A stretch of 64,000 bases of DNA from positions 1-64,000 of the forward strand of contig JBKHAN010000005.1 of the NCBI GenBank assembly GCA_046542845.1. Direction: 5' to 3'. The notes beneath the pieces are model-generated. The model saw only the letters and a list, made by a program, of their open reading frames with translations. It was not told where the DNA came from and searched no databases. This DNA comes from SKKC01 sp046542845. GTDB lineage: Bacteria > Spirochaetota > Spirochaetia > DSM-27196 > SKKC01. Both the position numbers and the translations under genes were made by a program. Positions 59,810-64,000 of the stretch are shown one piece after another; position 1 is the first letter of the stretch; each line of letters opens with the position of its first letter.

Positions 59810-62713
59810 TTAGTCTCTCCTTCCATCCGGACGGGGAATATCCGGAATCTGCAAATCGCGAAGCACCTCACCATCCGGGCCGATAAACCCGAACTCTTCC
59901 TGCTTCCGTCGCATTTCATTTCGGATCATATCCGTGCGGCTTTCGAGCTCCTCGCGGAAGTTTTGGCGCCGAATGACGGTGGCATTCCAGGCATTCGTGA
60001 GTTCGCGCTCGGTCATGTACGAGCCCCCCGGGACAAACGGCTCGGAGCGATACCACCCCATCTGAACCTGCAGACGTTCACGAACCTCGGGATCCCACGG
60101 TTGCCGGTCAATCACCTCTCGATTCGCGGGAAACCAGCGGAACTCGAGGCCGTAATACGCTTCCAGATCGTTCGCGTACTGCGCCTGTGTCTCAGTGGAC
60201 AACCACCATCGTAGAAACTCCCACGCGCGGTCGTGTCGCTCCTCATCGCCGGTATCCATCATAATCGCTCCGACCTTGTCGCCCGACGCCCAGCGAAGCA
60301 GCGTCCCGTCGTCGGCGTACATACCGGGTATCGGAACCATTTCCCATCGTCCCGTTATGTTTGGAGCCGCAGTCTGCATCAACACATAATCGCTGTAGAA
60401 CGACACGCCGATCGGTATGCTCCCGTCTCGAAAACGCTGGTAGAAATTCTCGACCCGCACGGGAAGCGCAAAAATGTTGTACATGTCCGTCCACTCCCGG
60501 AAGGCAGCCACCCCCTCCGGGTTGTCCCAGGCGACGTCCAGACCGTCCGGTGTATAAAGGTCAACTTCGTTTTGAAAAAACCACATCTGGTATCGACCAA
60601 GCGGGAAAAAGAAGTTGCGATTCTCCTGTTGAAGATTCGGCAGCATATCGCGAACATCATCCCAGGTCTGCGGGACCTCAAGGTCCATCTCTTCGAGGAT
60701 ATCGCGACGGTAGAAAAGCATCGGGAAACGAGCCTCTTCCGGAAGCCCGTAATGCCGTCCCTCGAAGCGATAGGGCAAAAGCGCACCCGGGACGATCGTG
60801 TCGAGCAACTCGTCGAAACCGGGGCGGTCATCGAGAGGAACCAGTGCGCCGCGCAACGCGAAGTCAAACGGAATATTCTCACCCACTCCCAAAGCCACGT
60901 CGGGTGCGCGTCCCGCCGCGCGGGCAAGAATAAGGATGTCGGTACTGGGAATGAAGTTAACGTTGACTTCAATGCCTGTCTCGGGTGTGAAGGTCTGATC
61001 GGCAAGCTCCTGCACCAGATCCACGTAGTCGCGTCCGCGGCGGACCCATACGTCTACCGCCTCGGTCTGCCCGGGAAGCGGCGTTTCATAATACGCGTCG
61101 AAGGTACCGAACAGACTGCGAAACATGAACGCAATACGTTGAAATACGTTGGGTCGTGCCCGGGGAAGCTCAACTTCGGCTCCAGTGAGATAGAATCGAT
61201 CGAGCCACAACGGTTGAGTGGCCATGTACTCAGCCTGCGTGAACAGTTGCGTCATAATCAATCCGAGTGTATCCGGACGCCGCGCAATACGTTCCGGATC
61301 CTCAATGAGCAGATCCAGATCGGCCACCGACGACATAAGCAAGTTATACTCTTCGGGATCGCTGTCGTTCAGCATCGAGAGTTCATCGACAATCGACCGT
61401 ATCCGGTCCCGGTGGTTCCCGAGACGATCCAGCACATCAGGAATGAACTCGGGGACGTTGTAGACGCGGAACGGATCAACGTCGCTTGAGTCGCGGACAC
61501 CGGTGACCTGTTTAATCTCCTCGTCGAGCACGTTCAGGCCGGATGCGATCTGCTCAGCTTCGCGAATCAGATTTCGATACGGGTACGCTGTCGCTCGAAG
61601 CGTAATCTCGTTCGCACCCTCGTGCAGGTAAATCTCCCACGCTCCGCTTGTTTCATCCCCAAGAACCAGATTGTTCCAGCTTGAACCAAAGGGGAACCCC
61701 ACAAGATAGGCTTCGCGAAACGGCACAACACCATTGACCAGGAGCGTTCGGAACGACGTCAGCGCGATATCCATGTCCTGTTGGTACTTGAATGCAATTC
61801 TATAAAAACCGGACTCCTCCACCTCGACACGCCATGATGCCCAGTCGTTCCCGGACCGCCACCCTTCGCCACCCATGACGTTCAGCACCCGTTTGTTACC
61901 GGTCGACTCGGGAACCAGAAGCGGTTGAGCAAGGTGGTCGGGTTGTATCGCACGGTTTGTTTTCCGGTACAGGTCTTCGGTTTCCTGTACGACGAGCGCA
62001 TCGTCCGAAACGGACTGCTCGCGACCGGACTCAGGCGAACCGTGACGGTACTCTTCGTACGTGGGCACGCGTCGGGGCGTCGTCACAAACATTTCGGCAA
62101 TCGAGAGACTGCCTCGGATGCCTTCGATTCGAATCGTGTTTGTTCCCGCCTGAAGCTCAAACTGATACGGCGAGGCGGAGAGGCCCCGCAGATCGCGAAA
62201 CGCCCCGGTATGCCAGTCGACGACTTCGCGCTGTAAGGGTCTCAGTTGACTACCCCGGTCATCGAGACGGAACGGGTACTCGGTTTGCTCGAAAACTCGC
62301 GGAAGCATGAGCTGTTCCGCCTCATCGGTCGGAAAATCGCCATTAATCCGGAGCGCGCGAAACGTGGGCTCGGGGATATCACCCTCGGCCTGATACACGA
62401 GATGTAACTCATACATATCGGTCTCGGGCACGTCCACCGAAAACTCAATCCAGCCTACCTCATTCTCCCAGACGAAAACCTCGTCTTCTCCGTGCACCTC
62501 TCCTGTTGTCCATTGTATGTCGTCCGACACTGCTGAGGGTTCTGCAATGTCAATCTCAATTCGGGACGGCTCGGTGTCAACATGCGGGATACTTCGGGCG
62601 AGCTCGGCGAAGTCAGTTCGTACAGTTCGGCTTGCGCCGGATATACTCACCAGAAAAAGTAATATGATCGCGGAAATTATGCCTGTAAAACCGTTTCGCA
62701 TCGTTCGCTTCAT
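59810..62713 (-). CDS. Giant CUT1 solute-binding protein with duplicated N-terminal modules
   Basis: The protein has 967 residues; usual CUT1 binding proteins have 400-450. After a signal peptide (about 1-28) come two related beta-rich modules at about 85-150 and 290-350. Both read W-x-F/V, V-x-Y-x-L-x-Y-Q, F-R-x-L-x-I/V-N-G, and resemble carbohydrate-binding (CBM-like) folds. A helical linker (about 410-540) leads to the classic family-1 binding domain (about 550-940), with YRRDILEEMDLEVPQTWDD, GDKVGAIMMDTG and HDRAWEFLRWWLSTE. It probably binds polysaccharide at the surface and delivers oligosaccharides to the permeases. AGAGGT precedes the ATG. Confidence 0.85.
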   Translation of the reverse strand: MKRTMRNGFTGIISAIILLFLVSISGASRTVRTDFAELARSIPHVDTEPSRIEIDIAEPSAVSDDIQWTTGEVHGEDEVFVWENEVGWIEFSVDVPETDMYELHLVYQAEGDIPEPTFRALRINGDFPTDEAEQLMLPRVFEQTEYPFRLDDRGSQLRPLQREVVDWHTGAFRDLRGLSASPYQFELQAGTNTIRIEGIRGSLSIAEMFVTTPRRVPTYEEYRHGSPESGREQSVSDDALVVQETEDLYRKTNRAIQPDHLAQPLLVPESTGNKRVLNVMGGEGWRSGNDWASWRVEVEESGFYRIAFKYQQDMDIALTSFRTLLVNGVVPFREAYLVGFPFGSSWNNLVLGDETSGAWEIYLHEGANEITLRATAYPYRNLIREAEQIASGLNVLDEEIKQVTGVRDSSDVDPFRVYNVPEFIPDVLDRLGNHRDRIRSIVDELSMLNDSDPEEYNLLMSSVADLDLLIEDPERIARRPDTLGLIMTQLFTQAEYMATQPLWLDRFYLTGAEVELPRARPNVFQRIAFMFRSLFGTFDAYYETPLPGQTEAVDVWVRRGRDYVDLVQELADQTFTPETGIEVNVNFIPSTDILILARAAGRAPDVALGVGENIPFDFALRGALVPLDDRPGFDELLDTIVPGALLPYRFEGRHYGLPEEARFPMLFYRRDILEEMDLEVPQTWDDVRDMLPNLQQENRNFFFPLGRYQMWFFQNEVDLYTPDGLDVAWDNPEGVAAFREWTDMYNIFALPVRVENFYQRFRDGSIPIGVSFYSDYVLMQTAAPNITGRWEMVPIPGMYADDGTLLRWASGDKVGAIMMDTGDEERHDRAWEFLRWWLSTETQAQYANDLEAYYGLEFRWFPANREVIDRQPWDPEVRERLQVQMGWYRSEPFVPGGSYMTERELTNAWNATVIRRQNFREELESRTDMIRNEMRRKQEEFGFIGPDGEVLRDLQIPDIPRPDGRRD

Positions 62714-62743
62714 AGTAGACCTCTGGGGGTATGGCTCTGACGG

Positions 62744-63877
62744 TTACAGAATTCGGTGCCCGGACTGAGGATCGAAAAGGAGCAGTTGATCAGGATCGAC
62801 CCATAGCGAGGCTGCATCGTTTCGGTTAAATCGATTGCGTGGAGCAGTCCGCACAATCAGCGGCGCCTTCTCGTGAATATCAATGTACAACAGCCGATCT
62901 GCTCCTACGAGTTCCTGCAGGATTACCGTCCCGGTAATGCCGGACCCTGCGTTCTCTCGCCCTCCCCGGACGTCATCCACCTCTATGTGCTCGGGGCGTA
63001 TTCCTGCAACGACCACGTCGGACCCTCTAAGTCGGCGTTTGAGCAACGCCCGCCGCTCCGGTGGTATCAGCAGTTTAATGCCCTGCGCAATAAACCACAT
63101 TGATTCGTCCGCCTCGCCGGTAAAGCCCGGAGCAATTCGACCGGAAACAAAGTTCATTGGAGGGGCGCCGATGAAGCTTCCCACGAAGATGTTCGCAGGC
63201 GAACTGTATATTTCTTCAGGGGTTCCGACCTGCTGTATCACACCATCCTTCATAACCACGATACGATCGCCCATGGTCATCGCTTCTACCTGATCGTGGG
63301 TGACGTAGATCGTCGTCGCATCAAGCTCCTGATGCAGGCGACTAAGCTCCAGACGCATCTGCACACGCATCTTCGCATCGAGATTCGAGAGAGGTTCATC
63401 CATGAGGAAAACGTGGGGTTCGCGAACTATTGCCCGGCCAAGCGCAACCCGTTGCCGCTGGCCACCAGATAACTGGTGCGGCAGTCGATCCACGAAGGCG
63501 TGTATTCCAAGAGCGTCTGTCGCGCCTTTAACCTTTTCACCGATGAGATACTTCTGCAGCTTCTGGAGTCGCAGACTGAAAGCCACATTTTCAAAGACGT
63601 TCATGGTGGGGTAGAGCGCGTAGTTTTGAAACACCATGGAGATATTGCGGTCTTTCGGAGCCACGTCGTTCACGACCCGATCGCCAATCTGTATCGTTCC
63701 TTCGGTTACGTCTTCCAGACCAGCAATCATTCGGAGCGTCGTCGACTTGCCACATCCGGAAGGGCCGACAAAAACGAGAAACTCATTGTGAGGAATCTCA
63801 AGACTAAAGTCTCGAACGGCCGGAGGTGCGTCGCTTGTGTAGCGTTTCCAGACATGGCTTAACGTGACAGCTGCCAT
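62744..63877 (-). CDS. MalK/UgpC-type ABC ATPase for the glycan importer
   Basis: The protein has 377 residues. Walker A GPSGCGKST (about 38-46), signature LSGGQRQR, Walker B FLMDEPLSNLD and switch YVTHDQVEA are intact. A C-terminal OB/TOBE regulatory domain (about 240-377) follows, with VVAGIRPEHIEV. It is the only ATPase in the cluster and probably energises both permease pairs. AAAGGA lies 10 nt before the ATG. Confidence 0.93.
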   Translation of the reverse strand: MAAVTLSHVWKRYTSDAPPAVRDFSLEIPHNEFLVFVGPSGCGKSTTLRMIAGLEDVTEGTIQIGDRVVNDVAPKDRNISMVFQNYALYPTMNVFENVAFSLRLQKLQKYLIGEKVKGATDALGIHAFVDRLPHQLSGGQRQRVALGRAIVREPHVFLMDEPLSNLDAKMRVQMRLELSRLHQELDATTIYVTHDQVEAMTMGDRIVVMKDGVIQQVGTPEEIYSSPANIFVGSFIGAPPMNFVSGRIAPGFTGEADESMWFIAQGIKLLIPPERRALLKRRLRGSDVVVAGIRPEHIEVDDVRGGRENAGSGITGTVILQELVGADRLLYIDIHEKAPLIVRTAPRNRFNRNDAASLWVDPDQLLLFDPQSGHRIL

Positions 63878-63927
63878 TCAGCATTTTCCTTTGTCTCACG
63901 AATTCAGAGAGTCGATCGGGTACCGGT

Positions 63928-63952
63928 GCAGCGGGAGCGATGCTCCCGCTGC
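63928..63952 (-). terminator. GC hairpin after a minus-strand gene
   Basis: GCAGCGGGAGC (63928-63938) and GCTCCCGCTGC (63942-63952) form an 11-bp stem with a 3-nt loop, 11 nt beyond the stop codon at 63964-63966. No U-tract follows. It separates the upstream gene from the glycan operon, so it may be a terminator or processing site. Confidence 0.55.
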
Positions 63953-63963
63953 AAGCCCTTTGG

Positions 63964-64000
63964 TCAGTCGTTCAACACGTTGCGAGTAGCCCATTCATCA
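63964..64000 (-). CDS. C-terminal end of a minus-strand gene, truncated by the window
   Basis: One minus-strand frame reads DEWATRNVLND and then TGA (63964-63966), followed by a hairpin, as at the end of a real gene. Only 11 residues are visible and no family can be assigned. It would lie upstream of, and in the same orientation as, the glycan-import operon. Confidence 0.35.
   Translation of the reverse strand, partial: DEWATRNVLND

Noticed and set aside
60233..61489. Long plus-strand open frame opposite the giant binding protein
   Set aside because: Antisense to a gene with signal peptide and recognisable domain; composition rich in Arg/His as in shadows.

Overview
The window reads as a GC-rich bacterial chromosome segment, most probably from a free-living spirochaete of the Spirochaeta/Alkalispirochaeta type. 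The evidence is indirect. Several solute-binding proteins have short signal peptides followed by mature starts such as ARGVPE, SRGVTE and ATGRAE, a style common in Spirochaetales. There is also a Cache-type chemoreceptor, a PilZ protein beside a small membrane protein, and an acyl-CoA ligase with a coiled-coil insertion. No rRNA, tRNA, CRISPR array, insertion sequence or prophage gene was seen. Genes are tightly packed and mostly run in short operons with 4-nt start/stop overlaps.

Layout. 1-1895: end of a TRAP-TAXI uptake system (fused permease plus DUF1850). 1954-7456: cyclic-nucleotide-gated K+ channel, P1B-4 metal ATPase, dCMP deaminase and an FAD oxidoreductase without redox cysteines. 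7472-9934: NMT1/SsuA-type ABC importer. 10037-10822: small acetyltransferase and cyclophilin. 10861-14776: TPP riboswitch and thiamine importer ThiBPQ. 14779-17439: BNR-repeat lipoprotein and HI0933-type flavoprotein, divergent. 17461-20978: cobalamin riboswitch and corrinoid importer, whose ATPase carries an extra C-terminal domain. 20928-24217: chemoreceptor, a small protein resembling part of the DNA-phosphorothioation-associated methyltransferase family, and an aldo/keto reductase. 24258-27298: TetR operator, TetR, MATE pump, membrane protein and macrodomain. 27373-32787 (minus strand): PhnDCE importer, SurE phosphatase and a SPPY-type DNA methyltransferase. 32978-36950: NitT/TauT-type importer and tagaturonate epimerase UxaE. 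36970-41089: CDF exporter, J1-crystallin-like ADP-ribosylglycohydrolase relative, DUF2892 protein and acyl-CoA ligase. 41139-46430: MarR with a palindromic operator, a heterodimeric ABC exporter and a serine hydrolase. 46485-49199: PilZ protein, membrane protein and a histidine-kinase-like protein with a decayed ATPase domain.

49695-63877 is the most distinctive part. It is a roughly 14-kb minus-strand operon that encodes a MalK/UgpC-type ATPase, a 967-residue solute-binding protein with duplicated N-terminal modules, two complete CUT1 permease pairs, an NHL-TPR membrane protein, a YIP1-family protein, a large anchored DUF5696-like protein and a heparinase-II/III-like lyase. Together they look like a glycan capture, cleavage and import system with membrane components of unknown role.

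A second theme is initiation without a leader. At several genes that lack a Shine-Dalgarno sequence (6137, 10037, 16090, 24299, 47952, and nearly 16002), a sigma-70-like -10 box lies so that the predicted +1 is at or within a few bases of the start codon. Genes under riboswitches show the opposite design, with long leaders whose strong Shine-Dalgarno can be sequestered by alternative hairpins.
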